Part shown: in pieces, positions 24,117-29,777 of the stretch
How the letters are laid out: each line of letters opens with the position of its first letter
How positions within the stretch are numbered: the first letter of the stretch is position 1
DNA from: DATDAH01 sp036525535
GTDB lineage: Bacteria; Actinomycetota; Acidimicrobiia; Acidimicrobiales; DATDAH01
Assembly (NCBI GenBank): GCA_036525535.1
Contig: DATDAH010000310.1
Span: 1 to 29,777, forward strand
DNA length: 29,777 bases
Direction: 5' to 3'
Program-made: the position numbers and the translations under genes
The notes under the pieces: model-generated
The model's input: the letters and a program-made list of their open reading frames with translations, nothing else
Databases searched by the model: none
What the model was told of the DNA's origin: nothing

Positions 24117-24959
24117 GTGCCGCACGCCACTGCTGCTGACGGGACCCGCATCGCCTACGAGCTGTGCGGCCGAGAGGACGGTGAGCCCCTCGTCCTCATC
24201 CAGGGCCTGGGCGCCGACCGCCGGGGCTGGCTGATGCAGCGGGGAGCGCTGGGTGAGCACTACCGGCTCCTGCTGGTGGACAACCGCGGCGTGGGCGAGT
24301 CCGAGCGTCCTCCCGCGCCGTACGACCTCAATCAGATGGCCGAGGACGTCCTGGCCGTCATGGACGAGGTGAGCTGGGGCTCTGCTCATGTCATGGGAGC
24401 GTCGATGGGCGGGGTCATCGCCCAGATCCTCGGGGTGCTGCACGGCGACCGGGTGCGCTCGCTGGTCCTGACCTGCACGGCCTGCCGGCACGAGCCGTGG
24501 CGCCGGGAGCTGCTGGCCACCTGGAAGGCCACCGCGCTGGAGAGCGGCATGCGCACCTTCGCCGAACGCAACGCCAAGTGGCTGGTCGGCCCCCGCTCCG
24601 TGCGTCGCTTCTGGCCGGTCCTGAACCTTTTCGGTGGCCTCGCCCTCAACGCCGAGCCCGAGGCGTTCGCCGCCCAGGTCGACGCCATCCTGCAGGCCGA
24701 CGAGACCCTGCGCCACGCCCTCTCCGGCGTGACCGCGCCCACACTGGTGATCGTGGGCAGCCAGGACGTGCTCACCCCGATGGCCGACGCCGAGGAGGTG
24801 GCCGAAGCCATCCCGGGCGCGCTGCTGGCCGTCGTGCGGGGCGGCGCGCACGGCTTCATGTTCGAGCGGTCGAAGGTCTTCAACGCGACGGTCCGGTCCT
24901 TCCTGGACACGGTCACCGCCGAGGCCTCCGGCGCCGTGCGTCGCCTTCCCGCCGCCTGA
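24117..24959 (+). CDS. Alpha/beta-fold hydrolase
   Basis: A 280-residue cytoplasmic hydrolase with a complete catalytic triad: Ser96 in the nucleophile elbow GASMGG, Asp217 in GSQDVLTP, and His245 in GGAHGFMFE. The oxyanion region reads QGLGADRRGW (29-38), and DNRGVGESERP (55-65) is the typical loop after strand 4. The overall layout is that of the 3-oxoadipate enol-lactonase, haloperoxidase-like and lactone-esterase group. The residues do not distinguish lactonase, esterase or C-C hydrolase activity. The GTG start is supported by its position behind a -10-like hexamer. It is probably a single-gene unit, since 84 bases separate it from the permease gene downstream. Confidence 0.87.
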   Translation: MPHATAADGTRIAYELCGREDGEPLVLIQGLGADRRGWLMQRGALGEHYRLLLVDNRGVGESERPPAPYDLNQMAEDVLAVMDEVSWGSAHVMGASMGGVIAQILGVLHGDRVRSLVLTCTACRHEPWRRELLATWKATALESGMRTFAERNAKWLVGPRSVRRFWPVLNLFGGLALNAEPEAFAAQVDAILQADETLRHALSGVTAPTLVIVGSQDVLTPMADAEEVAEAIPGALLAVVRGGAHGFMFERSKVFNATVRSFLDTVTAEASGAVRRLPAA

Positions 24960-25043
24960 CCGGACCGGGGGGGCAGGCACCTCCCGACCGGTTCGTGCCT
25001 GTCGGGTTGTGTCGTGCCGGTCCGGTCGGCTCCACTGTGGCCG

Positions 25044-27383
25044 ATGGGCGGCCTCGGACTCCTCGTGCGCGCCGAGACGCGCCGCCGCTGGCTCGCACTC
25101 GTCCTCATCGGCCTGCTGGTCGGCGGGGTGGGGGCGGCCGTCACGGCGTCGGTGGCGGGGGCCCGTCGGTCCGAGACCGCCTATGACCGACTGGCCGAAC
25201 GCACCGGCCAGCCCGACGCCACCCTCGTCAGCTTCGTGGACCCCGGATTCCTCGAAGAGGTGATCTCGCTCCCCGAGGTGGAAACGGTCTGGCGCATGCG
25301 GGGCGTGGTCGGGCGGGGCTTGGACCTCCCGACGGTCAACTTCCTGTCCGTGGTCGCCGGTCCTCCTCGGCCCGACGGCCTGTTCGAGCCCCTGGTGGAG
25401 AAGGGGCGCCTGCCCGCCGATGACGCCGTCGGTGAGGTCGCGGTCTCCCAGGGCCTGGCCGATTCGGCCGACGTCAGCGTCGGGGACCGGGTCCGGCTCG
25501 GCCTGCTCACCCAGGAGGAGTTCGAGTCCTTCGACGAGGGCTTCGGGCTCCCCGATGGGCCGACCGTCGACCTCGAAGTCGTGGGCACGTTCACGGTCGG
25601 GGGCAACGACAGCCACGAGCAGGTCGGCATCCTCGGCTCGCCCGCCTTCGCCGAGGTGGCGACGGACGCGGGCGGCGGGGACGGCGCCATGTTCCTCCTC
25701 GAGGACGAGCCGGGCGCGGTCGAGCGCTTCGAGGCCGGGGTCCTGGCCGCGTCGGAGGACTTCGACCTGCCGCCCGACGCGGTGGAGCTCGGGGCCTACG
25801 ACCTGCGGCTGGCCGCGGAAGACCGGGTGCGGAGCCAGGCGTCGGCACTGGTGGTCAGCCGGGGCCTGCTCCTGGTGGGGGTCGCCGGCCTCCTCATCGG
25901 CGTCCTGGGGGTGGCTCAGACGGTGCAGCGCCATCAGTCCCGCAGCCTCGGGGCCCAGTCGGTGCTCGGCGCCCTCGGGCTGGATCGGCGCCAGAGGGTC
26001 CTGGCCTCGCTGGCCCCCTTCGCTCTGGTCACGGCCCCGGTGGCGGCCGTGATCACCGTCGCCGGCGCCATCGCGCTCTCGCCGCTCCTGCCCATCGGCT
26101 CGGCCCGCAGCCTGGAGCCCTCCCCCGGCGTGGAGCTGAACCTCGCGGTCCTCGCCGTCGGGGCTGTGGCCACGGTTGCGCTGTCCCTCCTTGTCGTCGC
26201 CCTCGTCGCGGGGGTCATGGTGCGGCGCCCGGCGCTGCCGCCTCGTGGGGGTGTGTCACTGGCCGCCCGGGGCGCACGCGTCGGCCTCCCCCTCCCGGTC
26301 ACGATCGGCGGGAGCCTGGCCCTCGACCGGGGCCGGAGCGGAACGGCCGTCCCGGTGCGGGCCGCACTTGCCGGGGGCGTGCTCGCGGTCGCGGCCGTGG
26401 TGGGCTCGGCCGCGTTCGCCACCAGCCTCGACCGACTGATCGACACCCCGGCCCGTTACGGGTCACCCAGCGACCTGCTCGTCGCCGACGCCCAGGACGA
26501 GCTGTTCGACCAGCTCCAGGACGATCCCGATGTCGAGGCGGTGCTCGAGACGCGGGGGTTCGACCTGGTCGTCGAGGGCACCCGCCGGGACGCGTCGAGC
26601 GCCGAGGTGCGGAAGGGGTCCATCGGCTTCAACTACATCTCGGGTCGGGCTCCGGTCGGCCCCGCGGAGATCGCCGTGGGCCCGGCCCTGGCCAGCCGCC
26701 TCGACGTCGGGATCGGCGACGAGGTGACCCTCGACGAGTCGGGCGACGCCGCCACGGTCGTGGGCGTCGTCCTCGCCCGGGGCGACGTGGGCAACAGCTA
26801 CTCCGACAGCGTCATCGTCGACGACGAGGTCCGCGCAGCGTCGGCGGCGGGCGGCTCCTACCGCGAGGCCTTGATCCGCTATCGGGACGGCGTGGACGTG
26901 GACGCCGTGGGCGAGGCGCTCGGGGCGGACTGGGAGGTCGAGCGGATCGAGCCGCCGGTCCGCATCGTCGACCTGGCCCAGATCCGCAACCTGCCGCTGG
27001 TCTTGGCCGGCGCCGCCGCGGTGCTCGGCATCGGCCTGCTCGCCCACGCGTTGGTGGTGACGGTGCGCCGTCGCGGTCGCGACCTGGCCCTGGTCCGGGC
27101 GTTGGGGGCCCGGCCCCGGGAGGCCGTGGCCTCGGTGCTGGCGATGATGGCGATCATCATCGTGATCGGGGTCGCGGCGGGGATCCCCCTGGGGATCCTG
27201 GCCGGCAACCTGGCGTGGCGGGCCGTCGCCAACAGCCTGTACGTCGCCGAAGACCTGGCCGTGCCCGTCTTGCTGGTGCTGGCCTGCCTGCCGATCGCGC
27301 TCCTGGTCGGCCTGCTGACCGCGGTCCTCCCGGGTCGTCGGGCCAGCCGGCTCGAGGTGGCGGCCGAACTCCGGGAGGAGTAG
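25044..27383 (+). CDS. FtsX-like ABC transporter permease (MacB/LolE-type)
   Basis: A large membrane protein of 779 residues (789 if the GTG at 25014 is used; I prefer ATG 25044 because MGGLGLLVRAETRRRW is the usual beginning). One membrane helix near the N-terminus (about 16-38) is followed by an extracytoplasmic domain up to about 260. A cluster of three helices follows (about 265-395), then a second extracytoplasmic part (about 440-630), and three helices at the end, with the typical FtsX phrase RRGRDLALVRALGARPREA before the last helices. Such permeases use a separate ATPase, often encoded next to them; none is visible within the window. The role is inferred as mechanotransmission or export of a lipophilic molecule or lipoprotein. 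It converges on the transglutaminase-like gene 15 bases later. Confidence 0.85.
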   Translation: MGGLGLLVRAETRRRWLALVLIGLLVGGVGAAVTASVAGARRSETAYDRLAERTGQPDATLVSFVDPGFLEEVISLPEVETVWRMRGVVGRGLDLPTVNFLSVVAGPPRPDGLFEPLVEKGRLPADDAVGEVAVSQGLADSADVSVGDRVRLGLLTQEEFESFDEGFGLPDGPTVDLEVVGTFTVGGNDSHEQVGILGSPAFAEVATDAGGGDGAMFLLEDEPGAVERFEAGVLAASEDFDLPPDAVELGAYDLRLAAEDRVRSQASALVVSRGLLLVGVAGLLIGVLGVAQTVQRHQSRSLGAQSVLGALGLDRRQRVLASLAPFALVTAPVAAVITVAGAIALSPLLPIGSARSLEPSPGVELNLAVLAVGAVATVALSLLVVALVAGVMVRRPALPPRGGVSLAARGARVGLPLPVTIGGSLALDRGRSGTAVPVRAALAGGVLAVAAVVGSAAFATSLDRLIDTPARYGSPSDLLVADAQDELFDQLQDDPDVEAVLETRGFDLVVEGTRRDASSAEVRKGSIGFNYISGRAPVGPAEIAVGPALASRLDVGIGDEVTLDESGDAATVVGVVLARGDVGNSYSDSVIVDDEVRAASAAGGSYREALIRYRDGVDVDAVGEALGADWEVERIEPPVRIVDLAQIRNLPLVLAGAAAVLGIGLLAHALVVTVRRRGRDLALVRALGARPREAVASVLAMMAIIIVIGVAAGIPLGILAGNLAWRAVANSLYVAEDLAVPVLLVLACLPIALLVGLLTAVLPGRRASRLEVAAELREE

Positions 27384-27398
27384 CGCTCGGCGGAGGCC

Positions 27399-28217
27399 TC
27401 AGGCCAGGGTGACGACCTCGGCGTGGTCATCGAGGGGGAGGTCGCCGTCGGTCGTGGCGGTGACCTGGATGGCGAGCATCTCGGCGTCGCCGGCCAGGGT
27501 CGTGGCGAAGGCGGTGTCGGCCGCGTCGCGACCGGTGGCGATGCGGACCAGCGACGAGCGGGGGGCGAGACGGGTCGGGTCCAGGACCTGCCAGGCACCG
27601 TCGACCCGGGCTTCGACCACGGCGTGGAAGTCCATGGGGAACAGGCCCGGGGCGTACACCGCGACCAGGCGGGCGGGCACGCCCCGGGCCCGGCTCAGGG
27701 CGATCGCGAGGTGGGCGAAGTCCCGGCACGCTCCGGCGTTGGCCGCCAGGGTGTCGATGGCGGTGGTGAACGGGCCGCTCGTGTTCAGGTCGTAGATGAG
27801 GTGCTCGAACACCCACGAGGCGATGGCGCGGGACAGGTCCGGTCCCGCGGGGAGGTCCCGGAGCGCGTTGCCGGCGAAGCCCAGCAGTTCGTCGGACGGG
27901 CAGTACCGGCTCTGGCGCAGGTAGGTCAGGGCCTCGGCCTCGGAGCTGGCCGTCGGCGCCGGCGGGCTCGGTTTGACCGTGGCGGCGTAGGTGACCTTCA
28001 GGTGCCCGGCGTCGGCCCGGACGAGGTGCGTCCGACCGCCGTGCTCGCCCGGGACCTCCTCGGTCGCGACGGGCTTGTCGTCGAGGGTGACGTCGAGGTG
28101 TTCGCGGGTCAGCTCGCCCGCCGAGGACGCCGGCGCGACCTGCAGGGCCAGCACCGTCCCGGGCTCGACCCGGAAGCCGAGCTCGCAGGCGACATGGCGG
28201 TCCGGGGCGGCGATCAA
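27399..28217 (-). CDS. Transglutaminase-like cysteine-protease-fold protein
   Basis: Has 272 residues. The N-terminal 100 residues form a beta-rich domain (FRVEPGTVLALQVAP), and the transglutaminase-like core follows. The catalytic triad is visible: Cys164 in NAGACRDFAHLAIAL, His198 in MDFHAVVEA, and Asp213 in QVLDPTRLAP. The segment RYCPSDELLGFAGNAL (104-119) is the conserved lead-in of the bacterial family. There is no signal peptide, so it is cytoplasmic. Members act as proteases or amide-forming enzymes; the substrate here is unknown. The start is TTG at 28217: an in-frame stop lies just upstream (28227-28229), and no ATG or GTG is suitably placed. The TTG has TAAGCT 6 bases in front. It lies downstream of the polyprenyl synthase gene on the same strand, 40 bases away. 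Confidence 0.85.
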   Translation of the reverse strand: MIAAPDRHVACELGFRVEPGTVLALQVAPASSAGELTREHLDVTLDDKPVATEEVPGEHGGRTHLVRADAGHLKVTYAATVKPSPPAPTASSEAEALTYLRQSRYCPSDELLGFAGNALRDLPAGPDLSRAIASWVFEHLIYDLNTSGPFTTAIDTLAANAGACRDFAHLAIALSRARGVPARLVAVYAPGLFPMDFHAVVEARVDGAWQVLDPTRLAPRSSLVRIATGRDAADTAFATTLAGDAEMLAIQVTATTDGDLPLDDHAEVVTLA

Positions 28218-28223
28218 GCCCTC

Positions 28224-28229
28224 AGCTTA
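28224..28229 (-). promoter_or_regulatory. Candidate -10 box for the transglutaminase-like gene
   Basis: On the minus strand TAAGCT lies exactly 6 bases before the TTG start, the leaderless geometry. A 13-base palindrome begins on its upstream end. Confidence 0.42.
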
Positions 28230-28241
28230 GGGACGGTCCCT
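28229..28241. repeat. 13-base perfect palindrome abutting a -10 box
   Basis: AGGGAC-g-GTCCCT overlaps the upstream base of the TAAGCT hexamer in the 40-base gap between the two minus-strand genes. It could be an operator for the transglutaminase-like gene or a short hairpin ending the polyprenyl synthase transcript; no T-tract follows. Confidence 0.5.
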
Positions 28242-28257
28242 CTGGGGCGGGGGTGGC

Positions 28258-29247
28258 CTAGAGGGCGAAGTCGTCGATCTGGGCGACGAGGACGTCGCTG
28301 GCCTCGGCCATGGCGTCGATGACGGGGGACGAGCCGAGGCCGACGAGGGCCGCCCGGCCCTCCTCGACGTGGCTCCGGGCGACCACCAGGGCGGCGGCGA
28401 CGGCGCCGTCGGCCCGGATGATGGCCAGCGCCTTGTCCACCTCCTCGGGCTCGACGGGGCGGCCCAGGAGGGCGGCCAGGTCCTCGCCGGCCGAGCCCTG
28501 CAGGGCCCGGATGGTGGGCAGGGTGTAGACGCCCTCGACCAGGTCGTGGCCGGCGGGCTTGCCCAGCTGCTCGGAGCTGGCCACCACGTCGAGCACGTCA
28601 TCGATGACCTGGAAGGCCATGCCGTACGACCGTCCGAAGCGGGTGAGTGACTCGATGCGATCCCGCTCGAACCCGGCGACGAGGGCGCCGATCCGGCAGG
28701 AGGTGGCGAACAGGGCGGCGGTCTTGCCCTCGATGGAGGCGACGTAGGCGGCCTCGCTGCGGTCCACGTTGTAGGCGTCCTGCAGCTCGCGGACCTGACC
28801 CTCGCACAGACGGGCGATGGTGGCGGCCAGTAGCCCGGCCACCTCGGTGCCGAGGCCGGCGGCGATCTCCGACGCCCGGGCCAGGAGGAAGTCGCCGGCC
28901 AGGATGGCCTTGAGGTTCCCCCATCGGGCGTTGACGCTCTCGACCGTGCGCCGGGTGGTGGCGTCGTCCATGACGTCGTCGTGGTAGAGCGAGCCCAGGT
29001 GGACCAGCTCGACGGACACCCCACCGAGCACGGACGCCTCAGTGGCCTCGCCCAGCTCGCCGGCGGCGGAGAGGGCGGCGGAGATGGTCAGGGCCGGGCG
29101 CACCCGCTTGCCCCCCGCCGTGATGAGGTGGCTGGCCACCTCGGTCAGGAAGTCGTCGTCGGCCTTGACCGACTCCGCCAGGCGGACCTCGACCCGCTCG
29201 AGGTTCTCGGTCATGCCGGGGAGACGGGTGAGGGGGTTCCCGGCCAC
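28258..29247 (-). CDS. Polyprenyl diphosphate synthase (trans-isoprenyl diphosphate synthase)
   Basis: Builds a long-chain all-trans isoprenyl diphosphate by adding isopentenyl units, most likely for the menaquinone side chain. It has 329 residues from the GTG at 29247. The substrate-binding GGKRVRP is followed by the first aspartate-rich motif DDVMDD (in LYHDDVMDDA) and the second, DDVLD (in FQVIDDVLDV). GKTAALFATSC lies between them. The residues just before the first motif are VHLGSLYH, with small side chains at several places, consistent with a long-chain product, but exact length cannot be told. I prefer GTG 29247 over the longer frame to 29313: VAGNPLTRLPGM looks like the family start, and TATCGT stands 6 bases ahead. 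It is divergent from clpC. Confidence 0.9.
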   Translation of the reverse strand: MAGNPLTRLPGMTENLERVEVRLAESVKADDDFLTEVASHLITAGGKRVRPALTISAALSAAGELGEATEASVLGGVSVELVHLGSLYHDDVMDDATTRRTVESVNARWGNLKAILAGDFLLARASEIAAGLGTEVAGLLAATIARLCEGQVRELQDAYNVDRSEAAYVASIEGKTAALFATSCRIGALVAGFERDRIESLTRFGRSYGMAFQVIDDVLDVVASSEQLGKPAGHDLVEGVYTLPTIRALQGSAGEDLAALLGRPVEPEEVDKALAIIRADGAVAAALVVARSHVEEGRAALVGLGSSPVIDAMAEASDVLVAQIDDFAL

Positions 29248-29253
29248 GGGGCG

Positions 29254-29259
29254 ACGATA
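29254..29259 (-). promoter_or_regulatory. Candidate -10 box for the polyprenyl synthase gene
   Basis: On the minus strand TATCGT lies 6 bases before the GTG at 29247. This is independent support for that start codon and for a leaderless mRNA. Confidence 0.42.
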
Positions 29260-29266
29260 GGCGACG

Positions 29267-29282
29267 ACCCCCCGAAGGGGGT
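29267..29282. repeat. Perfect hairpin between the divergent polyprenyl synthase and clpC genes
   Basis: ACCCCC-cgaa-GGGGGT is a 6-bp GC-rich stem with a 4-base loop. It ends 8 bases upstream of the polyprenyl synthase -10 box, covering its -35 region. An operator is more likely than a terminator here, because both flanking genes are transcribed away from it. Confidence 0.45.
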
Positions 29283-29418
29283 AGCCGACCCGGCGTAGTG
29301 GCACCTGGCACACTCGTCAGGGAAGAGGGGTGGCGCCGTCCGGGTTGTACGCCCTGTCGGGTCCAATCCCTTGGGAGGACGGCCCCATCGACCGACGTGC
29401 GTAGGCAGAGGTCGTCGG

Positions 29419-29424
29419 TAGACT
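29419..29424 (+). promoter_or_regulatory. Candidate -10 box for clpC
   Basis: TAGACT lies 42 bases before the TTG start, which would give a leader of about 35 bases carrying the strong Shine-Dalgarno. No clear -35 is present, and no ClgR, CtsR, HspR or CIRCE operator was recognised in the 219 bases between the two divergent start codons. A direct repeat of TGGCAC (29299-29304 and 29306-29311) lies further upstream. Confidence 0.35.
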
Positions 29425-29453
29425 TCAGACCCAAACCAGGAGCCCCCAGTTCG

Positions 29454-29460
29454 GGAGGAG
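29454..29460 (+). promoter_or_regulatory. Strong Shine-Dalgarno fixing the TTG start of clpC
   Basis: GGAGGAG with a 6-base spacer to the TTG at 29467. It is one of the best ribosome-binding sites in the window and decides the start of a gene lacking ATG or GTG at its 5' end. Confidence 0.8.
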
Positions 29461-29466
29461 CAAGTC

Positions 29467-29777
29467 TTGTTCGAACGGTTCACAGACCGGGCTCGCCGAG
29501 TGGTCGTCCTCGCCCAAGAGGAGGCGCGGCTGCTCAACCACAACTACATCGGGACCGAGCACATCCTGCTCGGCCTCATCCACGAGGGCGAAGGCGTCGC
29601 GGCCAAGGCCCTCGAATCGCTCGGGATCAGCCTGGAGGCGGTTCGCTCCCAGGTCGAGGAGATCATCGGTCAGGGCGGCTCGTCGCCGTCCGGGCACATC
29701 CCCTTCACGCCCCGGGCCAAGAAGGTGCTGGAGCTCTCCCTGCGGGAGGCCCTGCAGCTCGGCCACAACTACATCGG
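29467..29777 (+). CDS. clpC: ATP-dependent Clp protease ATPase subunit ClpC (5' part only)
   Basis: The first 103 codons of the AAA+ unfoldase that feeds proteins to ClpP; the gene runs off the end of the window. The reading begins with TTG and gives MFERFTDRARRVVVLAQEEA, nearly identical to the N-terminus of mycobacterial ClpC1. The two Clp-N repeats are visible: LLNHNYIGTEHILLGLIHEGEG (residues 23-44), and the second one starting KKVLELSLREALQLGHNYIG where the window ends. These repeats bind adaptors and, in mycobacteria, the cyclomarin-type inhibitors. The start is fixed by the GGAGGAG site. The gene is divergent from the polyprenyl synthase. In relatives clpC follows lysS–lsr2, so its position at the end of this block fits. 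Confidence 0.96.
   Translation, partial: MFERFTDRARRVVVLAQEEARLLNHNYIGTEHILLGLIHEGEGVAAKALESLGISLEAVRSQVEEIIGQGGSSPSGHIPFTPRAKKVLELSLREALQLGHNYI

Noticed and set aside
27394..27405. GGCCT-c-AGGCC at the convergent permease/transglutaminase junction
   Set aside because: A one-base centre cannot form a useful hairpin, and such short GC palindromes are common here.
29248..29313. Longer N-terminus of polyprenyl synthase starting at 29313
   Set aside because: The extra 22 residues are Arg/Val-rich and unlike the family. The GTG at 29247 gives a normal start and has TATCGT at leaderless distance.

Overview
The window is high-GC DNA, by eye around 70%, and is densely packed with genes. About half of them start with GTG or TTG. 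It looks chromosomal and actinobacterial. The gene order metalloprotease (DUF2342)–tilS–hpt–folE–folP–folB–folK–DUF2520–panC–nadB–nadC–coaX–lysS–clpC follows the housekeeping block of mycobacteria and streptomycetes. The SigR/RsrA-type redox pair and the DUF2342 protein are also actinobacterial. Three things point to a deep branch such as Acidimicrobiia: ftsH is missing between hpt and folE, lsr2 is missing between lysS and clpC, and menaquinone-type polyprenyl synthase sits next to clpC. That class assignment is inference. There is no rRNA, tRNA, CRISPR array, insertion sequence or phage gene. No gene-free stretch exceeds 300 bases; the longest is about 220 bases, in front of clpC.

Layout. 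Bases 1-4957 hold a stand-alone MerB-like organomercurial lyase, an acetylpolyamine amidohydrolase (minus strand), a secreted SGNH hydrolase with three S-layer homology repeats, a SigR-like sigma factor with its zinc anti-sigma partner, and a lipoprotein-like alpha/beta hydrolase (minus). Bases 4994-12031 are the tRNA-modification, purine-salvage and folate block: a 42-residue membrane protein, the DUF2342 zincin, TilS, Hpt and FolE, then an exported beta-propeller, FolP, a tyrosine-phosphatase-fold protein without its catalytic cysteine, FolB and FolK. Bases 12059-16336 hold an MDR oxidoreductase, a DUF2520 reductase-like protein, PanC and NadB.

Bases 16356-19893 hold a DUF2510/scramblase-like protein, a membrane-anchored beta-propeller, and a minus-strand KhtT/KhtU-type K+/H+ antiporter pair. 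Bases 19981-23074 are nadC–coaX–lysS, with overlapping junctions. Bases 23078-29247 hold an SDR-like protein lacking the usual lysine, an alpha/beta hydrolase, an FtsX-like permease without a visible ATPase, a transglutaminase-like protein and a polyprenyl diphosphate synthase. The window ends inside clpC, which starts with TTG behind a very strong Shine-Dalgarno.

Together the genes supply cofactors (folate, pantothenate/CoA, NAD, isoprenoid side chain) plus translation and proteostasis functions, with envelope proteins in between. Two themes stand out. Many transcription-unit starts carry a TANNNT hexamer only 6-10 bases before the start codon, as in leaderless mRNAs. Several junctions are extremely compact: GTGA/ATGA overlaps, and two convergent pairs that share a CTAG as both stop codons. 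The most intriguing single gene is the cysteine-less phosphatase-fold protein inside the folate cluster.
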